DNA of 64,000 nucleotides from Spirosoma endbachense (lineage in GTDB: Bacteria > Bacteroidota > Bacteroidia > Cytophagales > Spirosomataceae), in assembly GCF_010233585.1 (NCBI RefSeq), contig NZ_CP045997.1, positions 5,275,284-5,339,283 of the forward strand, read 5' to 3'. Below are positions 28,136 through 36,997 of the stretch, piece after piece. Numbering within the stretch: the stretch's first letter is position 1; each line of letters begins with the position of its first letter. The notes under the pieces are model-generated. The model was not told the origin of the DNA. It made no database searches and saw only the letters and a program-made list of their open reading frames with translations. The position numbers were made by a program, and so were the translations under genes.

Positions 28136-29467
28136 ATGAAACTGGCAGTTGTAGGAACTGGATATGTAGGCCTTGTCACGGGGACGTGTTTCGCTGAGAC
28201 CGGCAACCAGGTAACATGCGTTGATATCGACGTACGCAAAGTAGAAAAGCTTAATAATGGCATTATGCCGATTTATGAGCCTGGCCTGGATGTACTCTTC
28301 CATCGAAATGTAGAACAGGGCCGTTTGTCGTTCACGACGAACCTGGAAGAAGGAATTAAAGGGGCTGAAGTAATCTTTTTGGCGCTGCCGACTCCTCCGG
28401 GTGAAGATGGCTCTGCTGACCTGAAATATATTTTGAAGGTAGCCAGTGATCTGGGTCCTATTCTAAGCCAATACGCGGTTATTGTCGATAAGAGCACAGT
28501 TCCAGTCGGTACTGCTGAAAAAGTGCACGCTCACATTGCCGATAATGCGAAGGTAGATTTCGATGTAGTGTCTAACCCTGAGTTTTTGCGCGAAGGTGTA
28601 GCCGTTGAAGATTTCATGAAACCTGACCGGGTTGTGATCGGTACAAAATCAGAGCGGGCGAAAGGCGTCATGAATCGACTCTACGCGCCCCTGGTACGTC
28701 AGGGGAACCCCATTATTTTCATGGACGAGCGTTCGGCTGAAATGACTAAATATGCAGCCAATGCGTTTCTTGCTACGAAAATCACGTTCATGAACGAGAT
28801 TGCCAATCTCTGTGAACGGGCTGGCGCTAATGTAGATGACATTCGTCGCGGTATTGGTACCGATAGCCGGATTGGGAAGCGATTCCTGTTTGCCGGTATT
28901 GGATATGGTGGAAGCTGTTTCCCCAAAGATGTACAGGCACTGGCGAAAACAGCGCAGGATTTCGATTATGATTTCAGAGTATTGAAATCAGTAATGGAGG
29001 TTAACTATACACAGAAAACGAAACTGATGCCCCTGATTTTAGACTACTTCGGTGGAGATCTGACGGGTAAAACCATTGCTGTCTGGGGACTTGCTTTTAA
29101 ACCTTATACCGATGATATCCGCGAAGCGCCCGCATTGGATAACATCAAAGCCCTGATCGAAGCAGGTGCTAAAGTAACGGTATATGACCCCGAAGCGATG
29201 GAAAATGTGCGGAATCAGATTGGTAATGCCGTTTCGTACGCACATACACAATATGCCGCATTAGACGATGCCGACGCACTTATGATTATTACTGAATGGC
29301 CGCTGTTCCGTACGCCAGATTTCGATAAGATGAATCTGCTGTTGAAGAACAAGGTTATCTTTGACGGTCGAAACGTGTATGAACTCGATCAAATGCGCGA
29401 GTTGAACTATACATACATTAGCGTTGGCCGGGAAGCCGTTCTGGCCCCAGTCGAACAAAAAGCGTAG
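28136..29467 (+). CDS. ugd: UDP-glucose 6-dehydrogenase
   Basis: Oxidises UDP-glucose to UDP-glucuronate with two NAD. The 443-residue protein has the NAD motif GTGYVGLVTGTCFAE (7-21), the linker FLREGVAVEDF and the catalytic Cys261 in GYGGSCFPKD, then the C-terminal UDP-binding domain. Length is normal. The next gene, 87 bases on, uses its product, so together they make UDP-xylose for exopolysaccharide or lipopolysaccharide. Confidence 0.96.
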   Translation: MKLAVVGTGYVGLVTGTCFAETGNQVTCVDIDVRKVEKLNNGIMPIYEPGLDVLFHRNVEQGRLSFTTNLEEGIKGAEVIFLALPTPPGEDGSADLKYILKVASDLGPILSQYAVIVDKSTVPVGTAEKVHAHIADNAKVDFDVVSNPEFLREGVAVEDFMKPDRVVIGTKSERAKGVMNRLYAPLVRQGNPIIFMDERSAEMTKYAANAFLATKITFMNEIANLCERAGANVDDIRRGIGTDSRIGKRFLFAGIGYGGSCFPKDVQALAKTAQDFDYDFRVLKSVMEVNYTQKTKLMPLILDYFGGDLTGKTIAVWGLAFKPYTDDIREAPALDNIKALIEAGAKVTVYDPEAMENVRNQIGNAVSYAHTQYAALDDADALMIITEWPLFRTPDFDKMNLLLKNKVIFDGRNVYELDQMRELNYTYISVGREAVLAPVEQKA

Positions 29468-29469
29468 TT

Positions 29470-29532
29470 TTAAACACAGAGACACAAAGAGTACAGCCAT
29501 AAAACGCTGTAACTTTGTGTCTCTGTGTTTAA
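29470..29532. repeat. hairpin-forming repeat between ugd and the decarboxylase gene
   Basis: Arms 29470-29497 and 29506-29532 pair over about 27 bases with small irregularities around an 8-base loop. The arm text (AAACACAGAGACACAAAG) is of a low-complexity kind I have the impression recurs between genes in Cytophagales. It starts two bases after the ugd stop; it may attenuate or stabilise the transcript between two genes of one pathway. Confidence 0.65.
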
Positions 29533-29554
29533 TTTACCACAAACCCTATATTGA

Positions 29555-30535
29555 ATGAAGCGTGTTTTAATTACCGGCGGAGCCGGATTTTTAGGATCGC
29601 ATTTGTGTGATCGGTTCATCAAGGAAGGCTATCATGTCATCGCGATGGACAACCTTATTACCGGCGACATTCGTAACATCGAACACCTGTTCCACCTGCC
29701 GAATTTTGAGTTCTACCATCACGATGTATCCAAATTCATTCATGTTCCCGGTGAGTTGGATTATATCCTGCATTTTGCTTCGCCAGCCAGCCCGATCGAT
29801 TACCTCAAGATTCCGATTCAGACCCTGAAAGTAGGTTCACTGGGAATCCATAATTGCCTGGGCCTGGCGCGGGTAAAAGGCGCTCGTGTGCTGATCGCGT
29901 CAACATCGGAAGTGTATGGAGACCCAACGGTTCACCCACAAAACGAAGAATATTGGGGTAATGTGAACCCGGTAGGGCCGCGTGGTGTCTACGACGAAGC
30001 GAAGCGATTCCAGGAGGCAATGACGATGGCCTATCATACCTATCATGGGCTGGAGACGCGCATTGTCCGGATTTTCAATACCTATGGCCCACGGATGCGC
30101 CTGAACGACGGTCGGGTATTGCCTGCTTTCATTGGTCAGGCGCTTCGGGGCGAAGACCTAACCGTATTCGGCGATGGTAGCCAGACACGCTCGTTCTGCT
30201 ACGTCGACGATCTGGTTGAAGGTATTTATCGCCTGTTGCTAAGTGACTATCCGTATCCGGTCAATATTGGTAATCCATCGGAAATCACCATTAAAGAGTT
30301 TGGCGAAGAGATTATCAAGCTTACCGGCACGAGCCAGAAACTCGTATTAAAAGATTTGCCTAAGGACGACCCGAAACAACGTCAGCCTGATATTACCAAG
30401 GCAAAAGCAATTCTGGACTGGGAGCCGAAAGTGTCTCGCGCAGAAGGATTACGGATTACGTATGACTATTTCAAGAGTTTACCAGAAGAAGAACTGTACA
30501 AGGCGGCCTACCACCGTGAGTTCGTGAAGAAATAA
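29555..30535 (+). CDS. UDP-glucuronate decarboxylase (UDP-xylose synthase)
   Basis: Extended short-chain dehydrogenase that converts UDP-glucuronate to UDP-xylose with bound NAD. The 326-residue protein shows [12 protein letters not shown] (7-18), the strand HFASPASP (about 73-80), the catalytic triad elements STSEVYGD and YDEAK, and the family phrase [13 protein letters not shown]. It lies directly downstream of ugd. A terminator with T-run follows. Confidence 0.92.
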   Translation: MKRVLITGGAGFLGSHLCDRFIKEGYHVIAMDNLITGDIRNIEHLFHLPNFEFYHHDVSKFIHVPGELDYILHFASPASPIDYLKIPIQTLKVGSLGIHNCLGLARVKGARVLIASTSEVYGDPTVHPQNEEYWGNVNPVGPRGVYDEAKRFQEAMTMAYHTYHGLETRIVRIFNTYGPRMRLNDGRVLPAFIGQALRGEDLTVFGDGSQTRSFCYVDDLVEGIYRLLLSDYPYPVNIGNPSEITIKEFGEEIIKLTGTSQKLVLKDLPKDDPKQRQPDITKAKAILDWEPKVSRAEGLRITYDYFKSLPEEELYKAAYHREFVKK

Positions 30536-30623
30536 ACTGAACCGTTGCGTTGCCGTTAATGGAAACGTTGCGTAGTTTTACTTCCGTAATTGCCTTGTGC
30601 AGTACACCTTTAGCTGTCTGATA

Positions 30624-30656
30624 AAAACCTGCGGACCATATTGTGCGCAGGTTTTT
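30624..30656. terminator. Rho-independent terminator, both directions
   Basis: Arms 30624-30633 and 30646-30655 enclose a 12-base loop; an A-run lies on the left and a T-run on the right, so it can stop the decarboxylase transcript and the facing nspC transcript. Confidence 0.85.
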
Positions 30657-30705
30657 TGTTTTTTGGCATAGAGACTGGTACGGGAATAGCTTAAGACCCA
30701 ACCGA

Positions 30706-31851
30706 TCAACTCAGCCGATCCTTAAAGCTATCGTACCCATAGGAGCGTACTACCTGAAACTGATCATTCTCTTTCCAGATGCCTATACTTGGTAAACCCA
30801 CGCCGTTAAAGGTTGTGGTTTTCACCATGGTGTAATGGATCATGTCATCGAAGACAAGATTATCACCGATTTCCAGCGGTTTGTCAAACGAGTAATCACC
30901 CATGAAATCACCAGCCAGACAGGTCATTCCACCCAGTCTGTAAGTTGGTTTTCCGTCAACGGGCTCGTGGTAGGAATTAATAATACGTGGCTTATAAGGC
31001 ATTTCGAGCGTATCGGGCATATGAGCCGCAAACGACGTATCTAAAATAGCGACATGAATACCCTGGCTATCAATGATATCGAGTACCGTTGACACCAGAA
31101 CTCCTGTCTGCCAGGCGATGGCCGAACCTGGCTCTAAAAGTACGTCAACATTATATTTCTGCCGGAAAGCAGTGAGTAGCCCAATCAGGTGGTTGGTGTC
31201 GTAGCCTTCGCGCGTCATCAGATGGCCCCCGCCGAAGTTGACCCACTTTGCCTGATGAAGCAAATCGCCGAATCGACTTTCAAGCGCATCGAGGGTACGT
31301 TCGAGGGTAAACGAGTCATTTTCGCAAAGGGTATGAAAATGAATACCTTCCAGCCCTTCGGGTAATTGATCGGGGAGCTGGTCGCGCGTTGCCCCCAGGC
31401 GGGAGCCGGGTACACACGGATTATACATATCGGTAGCAACCTCCGAATACTGTGGATTAACGCGTATTCCGCACGAAACACGGCCAATAGCCCGGTCTTT
31501 GAAGCGTTCCCATTGGTTCCACGAGTTGAATGTCAGATGGCTGCTGCGTTCAACAACTTCATCGAATTCGTCGTCGCGGTAAGCGGGTATATAGGTATGC
31601 GCCTTTACGCCCATGTAATCGTTCACCAGCTTGATCTCATTAAGCGAACTGGCCGTGGCTCCACTCAGGTATTCGCGTACCAACGGAAACACGCTGTACA
31701 TGGAAAAGCCTTTCAGAGCCAGAATGATCGTTACACCGGCGGCCTTCTGAACAGAGTCGATGAGTTGTAGATTTCGGCGGAGTTTTGCTTCTTCGAGGAT
31801 GAAGCAGGGAGATGGTATTGTGTTAAGACGCTGATGCAGGATCGTATTCAT
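30706..31851 (-). CDS. nspC: carboxynorspermidine decarboxylase
   Basis: PLP enzyme of the fold III (alanine racemase-like) group that decarboxylates carboxyspermidine or carboxynorspermidine, the last step of an alternative spermidine route. I start at the ATG at 31851 (MNTILHQRLN), since the family N-terminus IPSPCFILEE follows at once; an upstream in-frame start would add 50 basic residues with no family match. Visible features are the PLP lysine Lys47 in ALKGFSMYSV, GIRVNPQYSEV, and GGGHLMTREGYD. The 381-residue length is normal. Partner carboxyspermidine dehydrogenase is not in this window. Confidence 0.93.
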   Translation of the reverse strand: MNTILHQRLNTIPSPCFILEEAKLRRNLQLIDSVQKAAGVTIILALKGFSMYSVFPLVREYLSGATASSLNEIKLVNDYMGVKAHTYIPAYRDDEFDEVVERSSHLTFNSWNQWERFKDRAIGRVSCGIRVNPQYSEVATDMYNPCVPGSRLGATRDQLPDQLPEGLEGIHFHTLCENDSFTLERTLDALESRFGDLLHQAKWVNFGGGHLMTREGYDTNHLIGLLTAFRQKYNVDVLLEPGSAIAWQTGVLVSTVLDIIDSQGIHVAILDTSFAAHMPDTLEMPYKPRIINSYHEPVDGKPTYRLGGMTCLAGDFMGDYSFDKPLEIGDNLVFDDMIHYTMVKTTTFNGVGLPSIGIWKENDQFQVVRSYGYDSFKDRLS

Positions 31852-31855
31852 GCGG

Positions 31856-31863
31856 CAAAGGTA
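31856..31863 (-). promoter_or_regulatory. -7 box directly before the nspC start
   Basis: Read on the minus strand this is TACCTTTG, an exact TAnnTTTG match. Only four bases lie between it and the nspC start codon, so the transcript would begin at or next to the ATG. A -33 TTG at 19 bases is not clear. Confidence 0.5.
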
Positions 31864-31972
31864 AGGCGTTTTCTGCCGCAATAGAACCTTTGCTTCCTTA
31901 TTGTACACCCGTTTACGATCAGATTTTCGCCAGATTCGGAATCGCGATTTACCAAAGCCGAAAACGAATTTA

Positions 31973-32665
31973 TTACACGTCGTCCGGAATCCGGATAACA
32001 TAACCCATACCGACTACGGTATGAATAAGCTTGGTGGTTGACGGGCGGTCGATTTTATTCCGCAGATAATTGATATATACTTCAACTGTATTCGGGCGAA
32101 TCGCATCGGCGGCATTCCATACCGTTTCAAGGATTTCTTTTTTAGAGATAACGCGTCCCTTATTTTCCATCAGAAATACCAGCAGGTAGTATTCACGAGG
32201 GAGTAAATTAATGCGTTTGCCAGCCCGGTATACTGATTTCTCGGATAAATTAACGTTAAGATCGTCAATGCTGAGTTCTGATCGTGTTGTAAAGTGCCCG
32301 GCTTTACGCCGGTAAAGTGCATACAACCGGGCCATTAATTCCCGAATATCTACCGAATTGCCAACACAATCATCCGCTCCTGATTCCAGTACCCATGCTT
32401 TATTGGCAGGCGTATCGGGAGAAATAATTAATAATAGCGGCACATCATGCGTTTCGACAGCCCATAAATAAAATGAACTTAACTGGACACTGTCCTGGAG
32501 GTTCATGGCCAACAGTACGATGTCATAATGAGACTGGTGAGCCATCATCCAGCCCGTATGCCAGTCTGGGCTAACCATAACCTGATTGTTCTCAATTTCC
32601 AGCCGCCGACGTATCCAGTCGGCCTGGGATACCTCGCTATCGATAAGTAAAAGTTTCATGCGCAT
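31973..32665 (-). CDS. OmpR-type response regulator with degenerate receiver
   Basis: The 230-residue protein keeps an intact winged-helix DNA-binding domain (about 130-228, with NLLPREYYLLVFLMEN and VEVYINYLRNKID). Its receiver has the right size and order but the phosphorylation quintet is lost: the acceptor Asp position in YDIVLLAMNLQD is Ala53, the acidic pair is Asp9-Ser10, the Thr position is Ile81 and the Lys position is Asn103. It therefore should not be controlled by phosphate transfer and may act constitutively or bind a ligand or partner. No kinase is nearby. Upstream of it lies a long gap. Confidence 0.88.
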   Translation of the reverse strand: MRMKLLLIDSEVSQADWIRRRLEIENNQVMVSPDWHTGWMMAHQSHYDIVLLAMNLQDSVQLSSFYLWAVETHDVPLLLIISPDTPANKAWVLESGADDCVGNSVDIRELMARLYALYRRKAGHFTTRSELSIDDLNVNLSEKSVYRAGKRINLLPREYYLLVFLMENKGRVISKKEILETVWNAADAIRPNTVEVYINYLRNKIDRPSTTKLIHTVVGMGYVIRIPDDV

Positions 32666-33142
32666 CTGCCTAAAATCAGCAAAGACCAGTTTAGATGCCT
32701 GATCAATTCAATAAACCAGATTTAGACCTGGCGATTTGAATGGACATAACACTAGAATGTAGTGTCACAAATGACGCACAGAAAGCAGTACTCAGAATTA
32801 AATCCGGCTTAGAGTTTGGCCTGTTTCCCCTTAAAAAGTGATTAATATTCCTTTGATTATGAGGATATTCGCCGAACAGGTCCGATGGGTTTGCAATTAA
32901 AGGCACCTTATTGATTTAGGGTGCAGGGCGACATAAACCTAAAACAGCCAAAGGAAAAAAATCTATAACCGGGGAATAGTTCATTTGTGGAGTGAATTCC
33001 ACCTTTCCCAAACAAAGTGGTAAGCCAGTGAAAGCAATGGTAAGCTAATAAACGATTTGATAAATCAATTGCGGAACGTATTATTTCCTTATTGTAACTA
33101 TGATCGCAATAAGGAAATAATACGGACCTTTACTTATCCAGG
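32666..33142. other. intergenic region with one hairpin
   Basis: About 480 bases without a convincing gene. It should carry the promoter of the atypical regulator on the left; the right end holds the hairpin at 33077-33124. Confidence 0.5.
33077..33124. terminator. 18-bp hairpin downstream of the small secreted-protein gene
   Basis: Perfect arms at 33077-33094 and 33107-33124, 12-base loop, 18 bases past the stop of the minus-strand gene. Confidence 0.75.
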
Positions 33143-33694
33143 TTAACGTTCAACTCTCGATAACCAAGGTGGATATAGAAAATAATCATGCCCTTCTAGG
33201 TAAGCAGTTTTACACCTCATAGGATGTTCTAGATCAACTGAACAATCAACTAAGTCAGCTTCTCTTTTATAAGCAGCTATAAAGTCAGCTTCTTGCTTAT
33301 TCAAACACTCATTGGAGTCCTCTTTGTACCCCGTAATATAAAATCGAATTATTACCCATTTGCTGGCAGCTGGATGCCCATCTAGATACTGGCTCTTCCA
33401 CTGTCCATTTAATCGGTTTAGCTGTTCTCGAATGGATATAGCCAACTCTGAGGGCGTATTATCGGAAACAACTAGCGTATCCAAATTTCCTTCAGAGGAC
33501 ACTTTAAACTTGATAGAGACCGTTCTGAAGATGTTAGGTTTCTCTGCACACGTTAAGCGAATAGACTTTAAAAAAGGCTCTCCACTCTTCAGTGTCGGGG
33601 GAGTCGGTACTCCCTTGACTGACTGCCCTATTGCATTAGTGGTAGTCGCCAGCATGAGTATTAATACAAATACCCTAGTTACACCTAGCTCCAT
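33143..33694 (-). CDS. small secreted protein of unknown function
   Basis: A 183-residue protein with a signal peptide (about 1-23, ending AIGQ). The central part, IKFKVSSEGNLDTLVV followed by a helix, recalls the TonB C-terminal fold, but the match is loose. Five cysteines suggest disulfides. Its start overlaps the end of the broken lipoprotein gene upstream by 20 bases, so the pair formed one operon. Base composition is more AT-rich than the surrounding genes, in keeping with a transferred or fast-evolving island. Confidence 0.65.
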   Translation of the reverse strand: MELGVTRVFVLILMLATTTNAIGQSVKGVPTPPTLKSGEPFLKSIRLTCAEKPNIFRTVSIKFKVSSEGNLDTLVVSDNTPSELAISIREQLNRLNGQWKSQYLDGHPAASKWVIIRFYITGYKEDSNECLNKQEADFIAAYKREADLVDCSVDLEHPMRCKTAYLEGHDYFLYPPWLSRVER

Positions 33695-35114
33695 AACCTG
33701 TGTTATTTTTATAGTTAACGCTTGTCTGTAGTATTTTACCTGTCACATTGGTGCCTGACACCCGGTCTATATCTACCAGCTGCTTCCAGGCTTTCGTTTT
33801 TTGTAACCCTCCCCAGGACAAATCAATAGCATCATCATAGGTCAGTGCATAGCCAGCAGCTTTTAGCGTAAAAGCCATCGGCTTAACGTATTTTTCCGCC
33901 ATTATTTCATGATCTGTTTCTCCATCATTAGCTGGAAGATAAACATGTAGCATTTCGTAGATAATCGTCGCTTCTATATAATCTTTGCTCGAATTAGCTA
34001 GTGCACCTGTATTCAACGTAATTTCATATACCTTATAAGCCGCATTTGTAACACGGGTTTCTCCATCAATATTAGGGTCGCCAAGATCTTTGTCAATCAA
34101 ATCAATAGTAACGTCTTTCGATTGAGCAAACCCTTGTATTATACCTAACACGTTAGATTTTAGTTGTGCATCAATCAAAGAGTTATAGGCACTAACCATG
34201 CATGGGGTCTTTAAATTTACTATGTTTATATCGACTACATTATTACTCCCTGGAGTTGTTGGCTCGGTCGGTCCTGTACCTTCTCCAGGGCTTGGCGGAT
34301 TATCATCATAGCATTCTTCATAGCTATCTGTGTCTACAAGTTCCCAGTTAGAACAGTAATAATCATCAGTAGATCCATGTCCATAGTTTGGTGCGCTACA
34401 ATTCGGTCCTAGTGAATTAGTACTTGTACCGTAGGAAGTTGGAGAACCCCAATCTCCATAACAAAATGACGACCAATAACAAGTAGTGTGCGTATTACAG
34501 AACATGGCAGCACGTGCATTGCTATTAGAGGAAGATGTGATAGGCTTGATTGTAGCTACTTTTAATCCATCTTTATAATAGCTACCCCCCAACAGTTCTC
34601 CCAACCAATTCCATAAAAATACCCTACCTGAAAAATTGTTTTTCCAAATTCTTCCATTGTAAATACGCAAATACTCTTCATCAGGCTGGACCTTCTTTAC
34701 TTGCTCCTGTATCTGCCCATCTTTAATATAGATGACTAACGATAGATTGTCAGGCGTTAATAGCATAGTTTCATTTTGCTGTCCATTCTTCGCCCCTATA
34801 TTATATAACCATTTTTTATTTCTTGACGACCTAAGCGGAATTTCAACAAATCGTTCTCCCTGCTTCGTCTGTCCTTCCTGAGCCTTTTCCCAAATTGGAA
34901 CAAGGCCATCAAATCTCTTTGTTTTTACCCGTGCTCCTGATTTATAAAGTGAATGTTACGCAAACCAACTACGAGCCTTATCTACTGTTAGACCATTAAT
35001 GCTTGGCTTGAGCAGTGCCCCTGGCTCTTTTGAGCAAGAAACAACAGCTAGAAGTAGAATCGCAGTTAGTAGTCGCCTAAAAAGCGAGAGCTTTGAATTA
35101 ATTTTCTTTCCCAT
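33675..35114 (-). pseudogene. lipoprotein gene interrupted by one in-frame stop
   Basis: The start codon at 35114 opens a lipoprotein: MGKKINSKLSLFRRLL, then a hydrophobic run and lipobox VVSC. After 52 codons an ochre stop (34956-34958) interrupts the frame. The same frame then continues without another stop to 33675, reading HSLYKSGARVKTKRFDGLVP and on through IPLRSSRNKKWLYNIG; no shift of frame is needed. The joined product would be about 479 residues. The middle has a Ser/Thr/Asn-rich, cysteine-containing stretch, and the C-terminal part looks like a Bacteroidota metallopeptidase-like domain, but its HExxH site reads YEMLH. The part from 34766 onward could still be made from an internal ATG. 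Either a nonsense pseudogene, a sequencing error or stop read-through. Confidence 0.75.
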
Positions 35115-35711
35115 ATTTTTAACTGATTTAATAATAAAACATTGAACTTGCTCAAAGCCCCACGTCTGGTCTCCAAACAGGCTTAGGACTTTTGCCATTT
35201 TAGACCCTGTCAGGTGACAGAGGTATCATTTTTTTATGTGATTTTGGCTGAAATCACCATTTCGCCGGATGAAATCACCCAAATAGAGATGAATATTATT
35301 TAATTTATAAAATCTTATATTATATATAGAATTTATATACTATATTTTATATTATAAATATTTATACGTATTCTTTTATATAAATGAAAATCACAATGAA
35401 AATCACAATGAAAATCAAGGAGCTTATGAGGTGTTTAGTGTAATTAAAGAAAGTAGCCGGGTTGTCGAATAAGTTTGCTTAGGGTAGTCCTGGTCGGCTT
35501 ATTTTAGGTTAATCGGCTAGGGGTTAGCCAGATCATTCTTAGAAAAACCTAACGTACGAATGCTTATACAGCACATCTTTAGAAGCTGTTTATTAGAAAG
35601 CCGTTTAGCAGATTTGAATTGTGTGCAACAACCTTATTCCTCCAACTTGACGGTCTCTTAATGGCAAGGATAGTACCGGGCGACGTGGTGGAAATAGAAA
35701 AGGTAGGGGCG
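35115..35711. other. gene-free AT-rich region
   Basis: Nearly 600 bases with no convincing gene. Near 35211-35280 are short inverted and direct repeats (TGAAATCACC twice, CTGTCAGGTGACAG). From about 35290 to 35385 the sequence is almost only A and T. Tandem 12-mers follow at 35383. Confidence 0.6.
35383..35418 (+). repeat. 12-bp tandem repeat, three copies
   Basis: AATGAAAATCAC occurs at 35383-35394 and 35395-35406, with a third copy at 35407-35418 that differs in its last base. The repeats border a stretch of about 95 bases that is almost entirely A/T. Confidence 0.85.
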
Positions 35712-36440
35712 CTATTTTCCGAAAAACATAATGTGCTGTTGCGGTAAGCGGCTATCGTTTTTTAGCAATCGTAAACCAACCGCTTTCATTTCTTTGGTGG
35801 CCTGGGCTACACTTAGCTTGTGCAGTGCTTTTATGGGCACATTCGGATCTTCGGCGCGATATTCAACCAGCACAACACGCCCACTCGGTTTTAACGATGA
35901 TACAATGTGGTCCATCATCTCCCGTGGGTACGAAAATTCGTGGTACGCATCGATCATGATGACCAGATCGACGGTATTCGCGGGTAATTTTGGGTCTGAC
36001 TCCGTACCAAGCACCGGCTGAATGTTACTGATGTTTCGCTTCGTTTTGCCTTCGTTTAGGTATTGAATCATTTCGGGTTGAATGTCAACCGCCAGCACAC
36101 GGCCTTTCGGTAATTCGGGAGCCATCAGAAAGGTAAAGAAACCCGTTCCGGCCCCAATATCGGCAACAACATCAGTTGGTTTGAGATTGAGCGCCTTGAG
36201 TAATAAATCGGTTCGTTCTTCCCGTTCCCGCTCGGGTCGTTCAAGCCATGATGCACCAAGATGGCCCATAACCTGCGCAATCTCCCGGCCCATGTATCGT
36301 TTGCCAATTCCATCGCGGGTGGCTTGCTGGTATTGGTAATAGCGGGTGCTATCGGCAGTCTGAGCGGATGTTTGCTGCTGTGAAGAGCCAGGTCTGCAAG
36401 CCAATAAGGAGAGTAAGGAGAATAGCCAGAGACGGTACAT
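35712..36440 (-). CDS. exported lipoprotein class I methyltransferase
   Basis: I start at the ATG at 36440 (MYRLWLFSLLSLLACRPGSS), which gives a lipobox LLAC; an upstream TTG would only add nine residues in front. The 242-residue protein has the SAM-binding motif I VVADIGAGTGFFTF (about 81-94), an acidic residue after VLAVDIQPEM, and the later strands LVIMIDAYHEF and GRVVLVEYR. It is a ubiE-like methyltransferase by fold. A lipoprotein signal on an enzyme that needs cytoplasmic SAM is odd but is seen in related proteins. Divergent from the small membrane protein gene. Confidence 0.8.
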   Translation of the reverse strand: MYRLWLFSLLSLLACRPGSSQQQTSAQTADSTRYYQYQQATRDGIGKRYMGREIAQVMGHLGASWLERPEREREERTDLLLKALNLKPTDVVADIGAGTGFFTFLMAPELPKGRVLAVDIQPEMIQYLNEGKTKRNISNIQPVLGTESDPKLPANTVDLVIMIDAYHEFSYPREMMDHIVSSLKPSGRVVLVEYRAEDPNVPIKALHKLSVAQATKEMKAVGLRLLKNDSRLPQQHIMFFGK

Positions 36441-36517
36441 GCTCTTAGGGGTGATACGATCTTTCAAACAACCCTGTCCGGAAACAGTTGTTCAGAAAAC
36501 CATCTAAACGTTTATCT

Positions 36518-36901
36518 ATGAACCTTATATTGCATTTACTGTTAGACGCGGCCGTAATTTTTGGATTGGCTTACCTCATGCCACAGGTCGATGTGAAGAA
36601 TTTTGGAACAGCGCTGCTGATTGCTGTATTGCTGGGATTGCTCAATTTTTTTATCGGCTGGATTATTCGCTTCCCACTTAATTTAGTAACCTTCTTCCTC
36701 CTGACTGGCATTATTCGTATCGTCGTAACGGCTATTTTACTAAAACTTATCGATAGCTTTTTAGACAGTTTTACCATCACTGGCTTCTGGCCCGCTCTTG
36801 TTATTGCGCTTGCTGTGGCCGTTGCAGGGATGTTAATTGACCGTTCGGCACCGACTGAAGAGCGGGTTCAATCAGGTTATGAAGCGATGATGATCAGGTG
36901 A
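36518..36901 (+). CDS. small four-helix membrane protein (phage holin family 4-like)
   Basis: The start is the ATG at 36518 (MNLILHLLLDAAVI); an in-frame TTG 30 bases upstream adds only charged residues. The 127-residue protein has four hydrophobic segments and the pattern GLLNFFIGWIIRFPLNLVTF, typical of the family annotated as phage holin 4 but widespread as a single chromosomal gene of unknown function. No phage genes are nearby. Terminator follows. Confidence 0.75.
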   Translation: MNLILHLLLDAAVIFGLAYLMPQVDVKNFGTALLIAVLLGLLNFFIGWIIRFPLNLVTFFLLTGIIRIVVTAILLKLIDSFLDSFTITGFWPALVIALAVAVAGMLIDRSAPTEERVQSGYEAMMIR

Positions 36902-36930
36902 ATAGCGATTAAGTACCTGAGCTGAAAATT

Positions 36931-36977
36931 AGAAAGGGGTAATTGAGAGACCGTATGGCTCCCAATTACCCCTTTCT
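36931..36977. terminator. bidirectional hairpin between convergent genes
   Basis: Perfect 15-bp arms at 36931-36945 and 36963-36977 with a 17-base loop, between the small membrane protein gene and the zinc peptidase gene. Confidence 0.8.
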
Positions 36978-36997
36978 ATAGTAAGTACTCAATAAGA

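Noticed and set aside
35290..35418. Chromosomal replication origin
   Set aside because: AT-rich DNA with short repeats is present, but no dnaA gene, DnaA boxes or other origin neighbours are seen; kept only as a repeat finding.
36518..36901. Phage holin, suggesting a prophage
   Set aside because: The family name is misleading: these four-helix proteins are common as single chromosomal genes, and no other phage gene is near.
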